Shown: positions 42,568-51,951, counted from the stretch's first letter. The stretch: DNA of 64,000 nt from Paracidovorax wautersii (GCF_900113035.1 NZ_FONX01000019.1:1-64000), one strand, 5' to 3'. Notes: generated by a model from the letters alone, not told the origin. Translations and numbers: made by a program.

Positions 42568-43032
42568 ATGGCTGTTTCGATCATCACCGGCGTCCTGCAG
42601 GAGCTCGGGCCCAGCGTGCAGCAGACGTCAGGGCACATCGGCTCGACGCAGTTTTCTTACATTGAATTCGAAGATGGGCGCGTCCTGCGCGACATCAGTG
42701 TGCTGGGAGGGCTGCAGGGCAAGCTGGATGCAGCACTGGACGATGAAGGTCCTGTGGAGTTGCACCTGGCCCAAGGGGGCAAGAAGTCCGATCTGGTGAT
42801 CGCCCTCAAGGGCCGTGATGGCAGGACCTTTGCGGTGGATCTGGGTGGCAGCGGCACCTCGCTGGGCTACATCACGATCGCCGGGGCGCTCGTACTGGGC
42901 CTGTTTCTGCTGCCGCTCTTTGGCGCCGGGCTGCTGTTCTGGTGGTTCGCGTGGCGGACTTGGCGTGGACTGCGGATCGTGCAGGACGCACGTGCGCATG
43001 TGCGGGGTTTGGCGCAGGCCATCCTGATCTGA
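42568..43032 (+). CDS. Membrane protein of the exporter operon
   Basis: 154 residues. Soluble N-terminal domain of about 90 residues (strand-rich: TQFSYIEFEDGRVLRDISVL, LVIALKGRDGRTFAVDLGG), then one long hydrophobic stretch or hairpin (ITIAGALVLGLFLLPLFGAG, LLFWWFAWRTW) and a basic tail. AGGAAG precedes ATG 42568. No family recognised. Confidence 0.75.
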   Translation: MAVSIITGVLQELGPSVQQTSGHIGSTQFSYIEFEDGRVLRDISVLGGLQGKLDAALDDEGPVELHLAQGGKKSDLVIALKGRDGRTFAVDLGGSGTSLGYITIAGALVLGLFLLPLFGAGLLFWWFAWRTWRGLRIVQDARAHVRGLAQAILI

Positions 43033-43082
43033 GCAGGTGTTGGATCGTCACCCTACCGCCCTGCCCTCCTGACTGCTGCCGG

Positions 43083-44810
43083 ATGCCTTCAGCACGCCAC
43101 ACTGCCCACCCAGCGCCATCGCTGGTCTTGAATCTGCGTTACCTGCTGCGTCCGCACCTGGGCTGGATCTCGGTGTCGGTTCTCACGGGCCTGTGCGCCG
43201 GCGCAGCCACGGTGGGCTTGCTGGCGACGGTCAACGCAGCATTGCACGATGGCGCTGCGTTGTCGGGATCAATGCTATGGGCTTACCTAGGTCTGTGCGG
43301 CGTGGCCCTGGTGGGCCGCGGACTTTCGGACGTGGGCACCAATCGGGTAGGTCAAGCCATCGTGGCGCAGCTGCGCAAGCAATTGGCTGCAGACATCCTG
43401 CACGCGCCCCTGGAGGCGGTGGAAAGGTTTGGGAGTCACCGGCTACTGCCGGTGCTCACGCAGGATGTGGAGATCGTGAGCCACTTTGCTTTCACGCTGT
43501 CTGCAACCCTGATCTCGGCCGCCGTGACGATGGGGTGTCTACTGTATCTGTCGGTGCTGTCGCCGGGGTTGTTCGGACTGATGCTGGCGGCCCTGGTAGT
43601 GGGCACCGGACTGCAGGTCCTGGCGCAGGCGCGGGGGATGCGGGGGTTCTGGTCGGCGCGAGGACAAGAAGAGCAATTGCACGGCAACTACCGGACGTTG
43701 AGCGATGGGGCGAAGGAGTTGCGGCTGCATCGGGAGCGGCGGACACGCCTGCTGGCACAGATCACGAAAACCGTGGAGGCGATCCGTTCGGCCAACGGCC
43801 AGGCGGTCAATGTCTACGTGCTGGCGAAGGCATTCGGAGCGGCGATCTTCTTTCTGCTGATCGCGCTGGTGCTGGCCTGGGGCACTTGGCAGGAAATCGA
43901 GGCGGCGGTGCTCAGCGGGTTCGTACTGGTGCTGCTGTTTCTGAAGGGGCCGATCGATCAGATCGCGACGGGATTGCCAACGTTCGGGCGGGCGCGAGTC
44001 GCGCTGCAGCGGATCGAGGAGTTGCGGGGGCACTTCGCGCCGAGCGGGATGGACAGCGAGGCCGCAGAGCAGACCACCGCGCCAGCGCCTGCGGCCATGG
44101 AGTTCATCGAACTGCGGGGTGTCACGTACCGGTTTGCGGCAGACACGCCAACGGATTCCAGCTTCGCGCTGGGTCCGATCGATCTGGAACTGCACAAGGG
44201 TGAGCTGGTCTTCATCGTGGGCGACAACGGCGCTGGCAAGACCACGCTCATGAAGTTGCTGCTGGGCCTGTATGCGCCCACGGACGGGAAGATCCTGCTG
44301 GATGGGCAGCGGGTGACACCCCAGATGCAGGACGACTATCGGCAGCTATTCAGCACGGTGCTGTCCGACTTTTATCTTTTTGATGAACTGGTGGCTCGCA
44401 GGCGGGATGCGACGTCACTAGCATCAGAAGCCGCACGCCATCTTGAGCGGCTGGGACTTGGGCACAAGGTGTCAATCCAGGATGGGCGACTGAGCACGAC
44501 GGATCTATCGACGGGGCAGCGCAAGCGGATGGCGTTGCTGCACGCTTATCTTGAAGAACGGCCGGTCATCGTGCTGGATGAGTGGGCTGCGGATCAGGAT
44601 CCGGGATTCCGGGAAAGGTTCTACACCGAGCTGTTGCCCGAGTTGCGGGAGCGGGGGCATCTGCTCGTGGTGATCAGCCATGACGAACGATACTTCGCGA
44701 TGGCGGATCGAGTGCTGCGGATGCGTGAGGGACGATTGGTGGAGGAGCCTTGCTTGCGGGCCGCCCACGCACTATCTGCACATCGGCACGCACTGGAGGC
44801 GATGGCATGA
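43083..44810 (+). CDS. Cyclic-peptide-export-type ABC transporter (SyrD/PvdE-like)
   Basis: 575 residues in one chain: six-helix membrane domain (about 20-300) then an ATPase (about 350-565). Walker A GDNGAGKTTLM, signature DLSTGQRKRMALLHA, Walker B ERPVIVLDEWAADQD and the H-loop VVISHDERYF are complete. The DEWAADQDP form of Walker B and the STGQRKR signature are typical of SyrD/PvdE-type exporters of peptides and siderophore precursors. It is the only recognisable enzyme in the operon; no NRPS, lanthipeptide or protease genes are near, so its cargo is unknown. It exports across the inner membrane. Confidence 0.88.
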   Translation: MPSARHTAHPAPSLVLNLRYLLRPHLGWISVSVLTGLCAGAATVGLLATVNAALHDGAALSGSMLWAYLGLCGVALVGRGLSDVGTNRVGQAIVAQLRKQLAADILHAPLEAVERFGSHRLLPVLTQDVEIVSHFAFTLSATLISAAVTMGCLLYLSVLSPGLFGLMLAALVVGTGLQVLAQARGMRGFWSARGQEEQLHGNYRTLSDGAKELRLHRERRTRLLAQITKTVEAIRSANGQAVNVYVLAKAFGAAIFFLLIALVLAWGTWQEIEAAVLSGFVLVLLFLKGPIDQIATGLPTFGRARVALQRIEELRGHFAPSGMDSEAAEQTTAPAPAAMEFIELRGVTYRFAADTPTDSSFALGPIDLELHKGELVFIVGDNGAGKTTLMKLLLGLYAPTDGKILLDGQRVTPQMQDDYRQLFSTVLSDFYLFDELVARRRDATSLASEAARHLERLGLGHKVSIQDGRLSTTDLSTGQRKRMALLHAYLEERPVIVLDEWAADQDPGFRERFYTELLPELRERGHLLVVISHDERYFAMADRVLRMREGRLVEEPCLRAAHALSAHRHALEAMA

Positions 44811-45169
44811 CAACCCCAGTGCTTGTGACCCAAGCCCCGTCCACCGCCGAACAGCCTGTTATGGAGCTCAGGGAATGGCGGGTGCTGGAGGACAGGGATG
44901 CCGAGTTGCTGCTGATAGGGCTGCATGTCGATACCGACCGGATCAGGATCTCGACGCCGGTGGTGTCGTGGGATCACGGGCAGCGTACGTGGTCCACGCA
45001 GTCGGGGCGGGTCTACCGGACGGCGTTACCGCCGGGGGAGTTTCTGACGCCGGAGCGGCTTGCGGGGATTGTCCTCGCCCGGGGGCTGCGCGGGCCGATG
45101 ATTGATTGGACTGAGGTGGTGTGGGCGGAGATGGAACCGCTCTCGGGAGGCTTGAGATCGGCGCATTGA
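44807..45169 (+). CDS. Hypothetical protein, last gene of the exporter operon
   Basis: 120 residues, starting at an ATGA overlap with the ABC gene. Contains DTDRIRISTPVVSWDHGQRT, WSTQSGRVYRTALPPGEFLT and MIDWTEVVWAEM; strand-rich, no signal or membrane segment. No family recognised. Tight coupling to the exporter suggests an accessory role such as immunity or cargo handling. No clear terminator follows, apart from an 8-base inverted repeat at 45191. Confidence 0.75.
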   Translation: MTTPVLVTQAPSTAEQPVMELREWRVLEDRDAELLLIGLHVDTDRIRISTPVVSWDHGQRTWSTQSGRVYRTALPPGEFLTPERLAGIVLARGLRGPMIDWTEVVWAEMEPLSGGLRSAH

Positions 45170-45190
45170 GAGCCAAGCCAGATTTCTCAC

Positions 45191-45214
45191 TTCTGATAAT
45201 TTTCAGTATCAGAA
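45191..45214. repeat. Inverted repeat after the exporter operon
   Basis: TTCTGATA-N8-TATCAGAA, perfect 8-base arms, 21 bases after the operon's last stop. There is no T run, so it is either a weak terminator hairpin or an operator. Confidence 0.5.
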
Positions 45215-45815
45215 ATGAAGCGACTATTGCGATGCATGACAGCCAATGGGTGCTTGCGCCTTGAACGATAGACCGTTTCTGCCCCATTTGCGAAAATCCT
45301 GGACGAACTTTGTAGGCCTTGAGGGCTGAAGGCCAGAATGGGGCTGGCTCGCAGTGAGGTTTCTGTAACCGTTGCAATCAAGCTCGCAGCGAAGCAGTGT
45401 TTTCAGTTGGCTCATAGTCTCAGCGGCTTCCACGAGATCGACTAGATTCTGAGATTAGTTGCAGGTGTTTGCGAGTACACGAGCAAAGACTGACAGCAAC
45501 ATACTCGCAGCGGAATCACTGTTAATGCCGCTGAAGTGGGGTACCACTCCCTCTAGAAGCACGAATGGAATAACGACGTCAGGCTCTGCACCCTTGACTG
45601 TAGAGACGCTCAGCGACATCACCACTTTCAAACTATTTTATACTCAAGCAGCAATGTGTTCCACACACTGATTAAAATCTGCCCTCTAAACTCAGTCTGT
45701 CGATGGGAATGACGCCAACCGGGCATTTTCAATGTCGACTGAATAGATGCGGCGCTTGAAAATACTAAAGCCTTTGGCGGTGCTTAGCCCGCCGTTCCAG
45801 CGAGCCGTCGTTCAC
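45215..45815. other. Non-coding gap, possible gene remnants
   Basis: About 600 bases between converging genes. AT content is higher than average. No frame has a ribosome site or recognisable protein. It may hold decayed island DNA. Confidence 0.4.
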
Positions 45816-46985
45816 CTACCGCCGCTGTTGAGGCGACCATTCGCCAGCTTCATTGTAGTTGAATGAGCGAATCAGTCCGGCGGATTGCCAAACAAGGTCG
45901 AATACTTGGTGCAGCGCCTGCGGTGCGGTCTGATCGGCTGGAAGCAAAGTGTCAGGCAATACCAGTATGGAACGGTCAAAGAAGCCCTGGTGATCGTCGA
46001 GGTTGTAGCGCCAGCGATCAAGACCGAGTTCAACGTGGTTTGCATCAATGATCGAGATCATGCAGGTCATCTCAAGCCCTATGCCGAGATGCTGGTACTC
46101 GGCGCGCAAGCGATCTAGCAAAGCGATGAAGTGCTCCTCATATGCAAGACTTCCTAGCGGAGCGCGTTCGCCCGCCGCATATGTCAGTACTTTAACGGTT
46201 TCGAAATAGCCATTGCGGAATAATTGGGAATAGCCATGTGTGCCTTCTGGCCCCGGATTTCTCACCACCAAGGCGCCATCCGCATTTACTCGCGCGCCGG
46301 GAATCGTGACCCCGAGGATTGGCAACGCCCGGTCTATCATGTAAGGGATTGGGTCGACTTGAACTAGGCCAAGAGCCGCCTGTGTAGGTACAAAATGACC
46401 GATCAGCAAGGCGCCAGGCACCAGTCGGTGTGGCGCCTCCCCAGCCATCAGCCGCCCCAAGCGCTCAGTCCTGAAGTTCCTTACCGCTTCGGCCTGCCGC
46501 TCGGATTTAAGGAACAACCCCCGGATCTCCGGAACGTCCAGTTGCCGCTTGCGAGCTCCCTCACGGACGAAAAAGTGCTGATTGGTGTTCACACGATGCG
46601 GCCCTGCCCAACTCTGCGGCACCCGCACTACAAGAACAAAGCCTCCACCAACCTGCACGGGCTGAACCTGAACACCGGGGATGCGCGGCTGAACGCCGTG
46701 CAGTAGCACGTCCTGCAGCCTGCGAGCCTCTTGGTCGGGGTTTCCAGCCTGAGCTACCACGGTGACAGCCCGTCCCTCACCATCCTCCTCTACGCCGTAA
46801 ATGAGGTCACCACCAGCGCTGTTCGCGAAAGCGGATACGTCGGCTAGGAACTCATGCTTGGCTGCATCGTTGCGTCCAGGAATATCTCGCTTGAAATCAA
46901 GGTAGGTCCCCTCTGTTGCTTGCTCTGCAATGAGCGAAGAAATATCATCCTCGACCGAAGTCGGTAGATCACGAGGAAGAGCCAT
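45816..46985 (-). CDS. Schlafen AlbA_2-domain protein
   Basis: 389 residues. The N-terminal domain has EGTYLDFKRDIPG, followed by LADVSAFANSAGGDLIYGVE, the AlbA_2 (Slfn) signature, and VPQSWAGPHRVNTNQHFFVR. The remaining 220 residues are unrecognised and probably cytosolic. AlbA_2 domains occur in regulators and in stand-alone phage-defence or RNA-targeting proteins. It has no partners on its strand, so it may be a one-gene system. Start 46985 gives MALPRDLPTSVEDDISSLIA. Confidence 0.78.
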   Translation of the reverse strand: MALPRDLPTSVEDDISSLIAEQATEGTYLDFKRDIPGRNDAAKHEFLADVSAFANSAGGDLIYGVEEDGEGRAVTVVAQAGNPDQEARRLQDVLLHGVQPRIPGVQVQPVQVGGGFVLVVRVPQSWAGPHRVNTNQHFFVREGARKRQLDVPEIRGLFLKSERQAEAVRNFRTERLGRLMAGEAPHRLVPGALLIGHFVPTQAALGLVQVDPIPYMIDRALPILGVTIPGARVNADGALVVRNPGPEGTHGYSQLFRNGYFETVKVLTYAAGERAPLGSLAYEEHFIALLDRLRAEYQHLGIGLEMTCMISIIDANHVELGLDRWRYNLDDHQGFFDRSILVLPDTLLPADQTAPQALHQVFDLVWQSAGLIRSFNYNEAGEWSPQQRR

Positions 46986-47391
46986 GCTGGTACCTGAGCG
47001 TTCTACGTAATTACAGTTATTATTTTGGCGGCATCGGCTGCAAGGACATTCGCGCCTCGGCTTCCAGCACCAATTGCCCGAACTCCCCTCTAAGCGGACG
47101 TACCCTTCGGTAATTTAAAGCAGTCCGGCCTGGGCTGCGAGGGCTCGCACTACGGCATCGAGGACTACCTCGAACTGCAGTACCCGTGCAGCGGTGCCAT
47201 TTAAAAGCTGAGGCTTTTAGTGCGCTAGCTCGCCATAGAAAGCGGAAGAGTCGTGCCTTTTGGCTGCGCTCGAACATGTGCATTCCAAATCGCTAAAGAA
47301 GAAAATGCGCGCGGAGAGCGACCCCGCAATCGCGATCGGCTGAGCCCCTCTTCCTTCATAAAGATAGGCCCCCCTTTCTCAATCACCTGTG
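46986..47391. other. Non-coding gap with a small gene remnant
   Basis: About 400 bases. A short frame around 47130-47205 reads [19 protein letters not shown] and stops, which may be a decayed gene end. AAAAGC-TGAG-GCTTTT at about 47203 is a weak hairpin. Nothing else noted. Confidence 0.35.
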
Positions 47392-48471
47392 TCAGGCAGA
47401 CGCAACTTTCGCCCTCTTGGCGCTCTTGGTATGCCTCACCAGAGCAACAAGGTGCTCAGCCAATTGCTGAATCTGCCTTGAGGTCACCTCAACGCGATTC
47501 CATGCGACGCGTTCCCCATTTGAGAATTGCCAGTGTCCCTCCGTCCACGCGGTCTTCCCGACCAGTGGCTCCAAGCCCTTGACGAAGGAGGTAGCCGAAA
47601 TGCTGTGCGACTTGGCGTAGATCTCGTCCATCACGAAGCCCATCGCAACGATGCCCGCCCCGTGAACTAAACGAGAGGTGGTTGGCTTGTGGCCTTCCCA
47701 GGCCTTGGGGAAAACTTTCTGTACAGCCTCGAAGAAGTTGCTGAGCAGCGTGTGACTTTCCCTCAAGCCATCCTTGCGAGTCATCAGAACCTGGACGGCG
47801 CCCGCCGCCTCCGAGTTCATGATGACCTTCTGAAGCGCTGTGTCTTTGAGGAAGCCGCCTAGATGTGTCTGCATCTTGATCAACCCGTGCAGTGAACTGG
47901 ACTCGTCGAAATTCAGGGTTTCAGTGAGAGAAGCAGCCAACGCCCGCGACGTCAGGCGCCCCGGCAGTTCGTTCACGCCCGGCAGGAGTTCATAGATGAG
48001 CGATTTAGGCAGCGGCTTGCTGTTGTTGATCAGAATGAACTGGCGTCGAAGCTCTTCCATGTCCTTGCAAATCAGGCAGGAAGCGAAGATCTGGAAGTCC
48101 TCCCGGCCAGTGTACGCAAGCGCGGTGAGGCGCTGCTGTCCATCGACCACAAAGCCGGGAGGGCGCTCGTCGACGGTGACCTCCAAGACGCACTGAGCAC
48201 CCTTGCCGGAGATCACCTTGGCTGTCCCCACAAACGCCAGAACGAGCGCATTTGGAAGGACTGCATCTTCCTGCTCGAGGTAAGATCTGATCTCGCTGAT
48301 GTGGCCAGCGACCTGCGGACGTTGAAACCCGACGGCACGTCCCTCGCTGTCGCGAGACAGGCGCTCGATGGAAGCGACCTCAACCACCTGTGCGGCAGTG
48401 GCGCGAATCATCACAACGCTGCGGCCACCCTGGACCGCTAGGAAGCCATCAAACCGAATCTTCTTGGACAT
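47392..48471 (-). CDS. DGQHR-domain (DndB/DpdB-like) protein 1
   Basis: 359 residues. DGQHR signature as DGQQR at 110-114 (GFVVDGQQRLTAL), with VGFQRPQVAGHISEIRSYLE and LPNALVLAF before it and RRQFILINNSKPLPKSLIYE after. DndB and DpdB are such proteins in phosphorothioate and 7-deazaguanine DNA-modification clusters. The family has been related to ParB-like NTPase/nuclease folds. It starts three bases after the transglycosylase stop, as the last gene of the minus-strand cluster. Confidence 0.82.
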   Translation of the reverse strand: MSKKIRFDGFLAVQGGRSVVMIRATAAQVVEVASIERLSRDSEGRAVGFQRPQVAGHISEIRSYLEQEDAVLPNALVLAFVGTAKVISGKGAQCVLEVTVDERPPGFVVDGQQRLTALAYTGREDFQIFASCLICKDMEELRRQFILINNSKPLPKSLIYELLPGVNELPGRLTSRALAASLTETLNFDESSSLHGLIKMQTHLGGFLKDTALQKVIMNSEAAGAVQVLMTRKDGLRESHTLLSNFFEAVQKVFPKAWEGHKPTTSRLVHGAGIVAMGFVMDEIYAKSHSISATSFVKGLEPLVGKTAWTEGHWQFSNGERVAWNRVEVTSRQIQQLAEHLVALVRHTKSAKRAKVASA

Positions 48472-48474
48472 CTT

Positions 48475-49764
48475 CTACTTTCGCTCTTGGAGCTTGCCGG
48501 ATATGCGGGCCACGTGTTCGGAGTAAACGTGCAGGTTGTGGAACCCTCTGCGCTTGTTGCGGTTCGACGACCGAAAAATCATGACCTCAATGCCCGCCTC
48601 GCGGCACGCGCGGCAGGTGCAGTCCTTCCAGGGAGCCACCTCAAGTGTCACGCGCAGTCGGTCCTCTGTCTCCATGATCGCCTTAGCGAGCGCCTTCTCA
48701 GTTTTCGCCTTCGCCGTCTGGTACATGCGCTGGTAAGCCATTACGGCGTCGACGGTCGCTTGCAGCTTCAGCTTGCCGGCGTCGAAGGCACGCAGTGCGG
48801 TAAGCGCCGCCTGCTCTGTCTTGGCTGCGTCTTCTTGGCGTAGTTCCCCACGGAGGCTGGCTCGAATCAGCGCTGGGTCCTCGACGGCAAGCGGCACGCG
48901 AATGGCGGTGTAGTATTTGAGCCCCAGTCCGGCAGTCGGAACGTAGTAGTTCGACTTTGCGTCCATGAAAGCCCGATACAGGGGCGACGTCGTGTCGAAG
49001 CTCTCGATACCGTAGTCGTAGAACTCGCTGATCTGCTCCGCCTTGGCGAAACCGAGGATGTGAAGCCGCGTGGTCGCCTTGAGCTTGCTGCGGATGGCTC
49101 GCAGTGCAAGGTGAATCTCGCTGGCAGCAAGCGGGACCATTCCTCCAACAGCCAGGTAGTCGTAGCCCATTTTTTCCAGTTGTCGAGCAGCCTCAGCCAT
49201 GCTGTCCGGTGACCAGCCTTGAATTGCCCCCAGGGGGGTGAAGCCTGGAATTCCCTTCGTTGCCTTCAAGAAGACGCTGGCGTTCTCCTGGGTGATATCG
49301 AAACGCTCACGCTCGTCGCCTTCAGCGCCGCTCAGCCCTTTGGCCTCAGGCCGGAACCCAAAAATGATGTGATCGACGGAGCACCCGTGGGTGAACTGCC
49401 CTTCCGCATAAAACCGCGACATCTCCTCAGCTGAATAAGGCGGCACCTTCTCGTTGACGTATGTGAATGCGCCGCAGTCGCCATAGATCGGAAGCGACTT
49501 CAGCACCGGCGTGTCCATCCGCAGGAACGCGCGCGCTCCCTCGCGCCGGAACCTCATGGCATGGGCATCGCTGTACTTACCCTTGACTCGACTGTCGCCG
49601 ACGATGCCGCGGGACACGAGCACGCCATCGTAAGGTGGCTTCGGAAAATACTCGTGCGGATAGAGGTCCGACCAATAGGGCTTCCGGCCAGCAGCACTCC
49701 TATCCCGCACGAAGTCGTAGTCCGGGTCAATCTGGTCGATTGAATCTGCGTAGATGAACTTCAC
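48475..49764 (-). CDS. DpdA-like DNA-guanine transglycosylase (TGT superfamily)
   Basis: 429 residues. TGT active-site elements are all visible: Asp96 (YGDCGAF, general acid/base), Asp131 (SVDHIIFGF, base contact), AVGGM at 205-209 (the GG loop), Asp257 (GIESFDTTSP, nucleophile), and the zinc site Cys382/Cys384/Cys387 (CTCRAC) with His409 (GFHNLHVY). Bacterial tRNA TGT is shorter and differs in flanks; pairing with DGQHR proteins marks this as DpdA/TgtA5-like, which exchanges guanine in DNA for preQ0 or a derivative. No preQ0 genes are in the island, so the chromosome would need to supply them. It overlaps DGQHR gene 2 by four bases. Confidence 0.88.
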   Translation of the reverse strand: MKFIYADSIDQIDPDYDFVRDRSAAGRKPYWSDLYPHEYFPKPPYDGVLVSRGIVGDSRVKGKYSDAHAMRFRREGARAFLRMDTPVLKSLPIYGDCGAFTYVNEKVPPYSAEEMSRFYAEGQFTHGCSVDHIIFGFRPEAKGLSGAEGDERERFDITQENASVFLKATKGIPGFTPLGAIQGWSPDSMAEAARQLEKMGYDYLAVGGMVPLAASEIHLALRAIRSKLKATTRLHILGFAKAEQISEFYDYGIESFDTTSPLYRAFMDAKSNYYVPTAGLGLKYYTAIRVPLAVEDPALIRASLRGELRQEDAAKTEQAALTALRAFDAGKLKLQATVDAVMAYQRMYQTAKAKTEKALAKAIMETEDRLRVTLEVAPWKDCTCRACREAGIEVMIFRSSNRNKRRGFHNLHVYSEHVARISGKLQERK

Positions 49765-50936
49765 GGCTCGCTAGCCTTGACGTAGGCAGCGCTAAGCGCC
49801 TGAATGATGCGATTGGAACTCTTGCTCGTCATCTCAAGCGCGTTCCACGGCATATCGATGCCCCGCCAGCTTCCAGATGTCCACGCGCACTCGTTCGCAA
49901 TCTTCTTCAGCTCGGACGCGTAAACCGCCTGGGCGTTCTTGTGCGAGAAGCCCACGCGTGCGCAGATGCGGTCCATCATCACGCCCATCACCGTGATACC
50001 GACGGCTGACGTCAGCTTGCTCTTGTCGGGGGACAGAACCCAAGCCTGAGGAAAGGTCGCCGCGACCGCGGACCAGTAGGCGCTCAGCAAGCGGTACATC
50101 TCCGCCAAGTCGGCTCCGCCACTGCCGCTGACCTTCAGGTGCAGCAGCGCACCGCTGGTTCCGTTGAGGCGATCGCGAATCATCCGCACGATGGCCGAGT
50201 CGACAAAGACGTCAGCTCGGTCGGGCTTCAGCGACGTGCGCGAGATGCGCCCATAGAAGGGGGACTTTGGCCGCTGGTTCAGCAGGTTGCACAGTTCGCT
50301 GGGTATCTTGTTCGCCGCCAAGTCCCTCGGAAGGAGGGAGTCATCGGTGGTGGGCAGCAGTTCGTCAATCAAACGCTGCTTCAAAGGGCGAGCCCGGTTG
50401 ACCAGGATGAACTGCTCGCGATGGGTCTCGATGGATGCGGACTCGAACGCCACCACGGGCACAAGCAATTGTCCGTTCTGCGACTTGGACAGTGCAAGGG
50501 AACGCTGCTGGCCATCAACGATCCAGGCAACCTTCTGGCCGTCGGGACGAATGGGCAGCGTGAGGCGCCCTGCTTCAACCCCTTCGACGGTGACTTGGTC
50601 GCCCTTCGGGCCTCGCTTCGCTTGGAAGGTCACGCTAGGAGCGATCGCGAGGATCACCGCATTTGGGAACAGCCCCGGGCCCTTGTCCAGATACTCAGCG
50701 ATCTGGCGCACATGTGTCTGAATCTCGGCGCGTTGGAAGCCGACCAAGTTATTGTCCTGCCCCTCACGCTTAACCCGGCTCATGTCGGCAATCTGCGCAA
50801 TCCTGTCGCCTGGCAGCACGAAGCTGTAGACCTTGGCGTCGCCTTGGCGGAACCGCAGGGCGTTGAGCGTCAGCGAGGTTGTTCGCGGCTTCGAACCGCT
50901 ACCCTTGGCTGGTGAAACTTGATTCGTGGCCATCAA
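49761..50936 (-). CDS. DGQHR-domain (DndB/DpdB-like) protein 2
   Basis: 391 residues. DGQQR at 141-145 (AWIVDGQQRSLALS), preceded by NNLVGFQRAEIQTHVRQIAE and LFPNAVILAI. Related to DGQHR protein 1 in motif order but longer at the N-terminus (Lys/Ser-rich 20 residues) and clearly divergent, so an old duplication rather than a recent one. Starts overlap the upstream gene's stop (ATGA at 50933; ATG 50936 is just before). Two DGQHR genes around one transglycosylase is unusual to my knowledge. Confidence 0.82.
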   Translation of the reverse strand: MMATNQVSPAKGSGSKPRTTSLTLNALRFRQGDAKVYSFVLPGDRIAQIADMSRVKREGQDNNLVGFQRAEIQTHVRQIAEYLDKGPGLFPNAVILAIAPSVTFQAKRGPKGDQVTVEGVEAGRLTLPIRPDGQKVAWIVDGQQRSLALSKSQNGQLLVPVVAFESASIETHREQFILVNRARPLKQRLIDELLPTTDDSLLPRDLAANKIPSELCNLLNQRPKSPFYGRISRTSLKPDRADVFVDSAIVRMIRDRLNGTSGALLHLKVSGSGGADLAEMYRLLSAYWSAVAATFPQAWVLSPDKSKLTSAVGITVMGVMMDRICARVGFSHKNAQAVYASELKKIANECAWTSGSWRGIDMPWNALEMTSKSSNRIIQALSAAYVKASEP

Positions 50937-51844
50937 AGAGCCTTCCCTCGTTGTTCATAGACACCGCGGAAGCGGACCTGCTCGCAAGCAAATCCAATAC
51001 GGCGAAACTCGCTGAGCAGCGCTGTTGCTGACCTCGTTCGTCTCGGGTCGACCGACTCAATCCAATGAAAAATCTGCGCGTCTGACTGGCTCTTCCGCTT
51101 CGGCGCCGGTGCGACGGATGCGCTCCCTAACTCCTGCATTACCTTCTCTCGCTGCACAGCGATTTCAGCGGCCTCCAGTTTGTGACGGACGATCAGGTTG
51201 GCGAAGTGGCCGAGGGCTCGTTGGGAAAAATACGCATTGGCGCCCTTTGGCGCCGTCGGGACGCCCGAAAGTCGGCGGTCATAGCGAATGACGTAGGGCT
51301 CCAGCCACACCGGCACTGATGCTGTCTCGGAGACGATCAGTCGCAGTTTGGTCCTTTGGAAGTTCGACAGCGAGAACAGGTCATCGGCGACCATGCTCAG
51401 GTATGACCCTGGCAACGCCATCAAGACTTGGCCGTCCGTACGACACACCAAAGATGCTATTGGCCTGTCCCGACCCAGTTCGTTGTTGAGCGCGCTCCAC
51501 CACTGCGCCGCGCTTGCTTCCCTGCTAGCCAGCGCAGGGGGACATGACTCACCGGCCACGGCGCTGAGGTCGTAGCTAGGGATCTGGCGCCACTCAGGCA
51601 ATAGCGAGAGCCCTGCAGAAACAAAATAGGCAGAGCATCCAAGACGCCGGGCTGCCGCCAGCGCCGCCTTGACTCCCGGGCCGCCGTAGATTTCCCCGGC
51701 ACGCCCTGCAGGCGCAGCAGCATTGACGCGTTTGACCCACTCACGGGCGAAAGGTTGTAAGTGCTGCTCGCGCACGGCAGCTACGGTCAGCGTCGGATTC
51801 ACGTGAACCCGTTTTGTGGAACTGCAGGAGGACAGAATTATCAT
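50933..51844 (-). CDS. DUF6884-like protein of the transglycosylase cluster
   Basis: 303 residues from ATG 51844 (MIILSSCSSTKR); ATG 51895 adds 17 and has a better ribosome site (GGTGGAAAG), so the start is uncertain. The N-terminal 110 residues have a strand, SSCSSTK, then GEIYGGPGVKAALAAARRLG and YFVSAGLSLLPEW, resembling my memory of DUF6884 or similar small alpha/beta domains next to DNA-modification genes. C-terminal half unrecognised. It overlaps DGQHR gene 2 by four bases. An IS lies 57 bases upstream of 51895, between it and the nuclease gene. Confidence 0.7.
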   Translation of the reverse strand: MIILSSCSSTKRVHVNPTLTVAAVREQHLQPFAREWVKRVNAAAPAGRAGEIYGGPGVKAALAAARRLGCSAYFVSAGLSLLPEWRQIPSYDLSAVAGESCPPALASREASAAQWWSALNNELGRDRPIASLVCRTDGQVLMALPGSYLSMVADDLFSLSNFQRTKLRLIVSETASVPVWLEPYVIRYDRRLSGVPTAPKGANAYFSQRALGHFANLIVRHKLEAAEIAVQREKVMQELGSASVAPAPKRKSQSDAQIFHWIESVDPRRTRSATALLSEFRRIGFACEQVRFRGVYEQRGKAL

Positions 51845-51951
51845 GGCAGAGAAACTGTAGGATGCATAGTATCTCCGATGCGCAATTTCTTGCATATCTT
51901 TCCACCGGCTAAGTGCGGTAACCCGACTGCATTGCGGGGTGCGCGGATTTC

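Noticed and set aside
47203-47220. AAAAGC-TGAG-GCTTTT hairpin as terminator
   Set aside because: Short stem without a T run on either strand; no gene ends there.
48475-49764. Housekeeping tRNA-guanine transglycosylase (tgt)
   Set aside because: No queA, yajC or secD neighbours; it lies in a mobile island between two DGQHR genes, and its flanking motifs differ from tRNA TGT.
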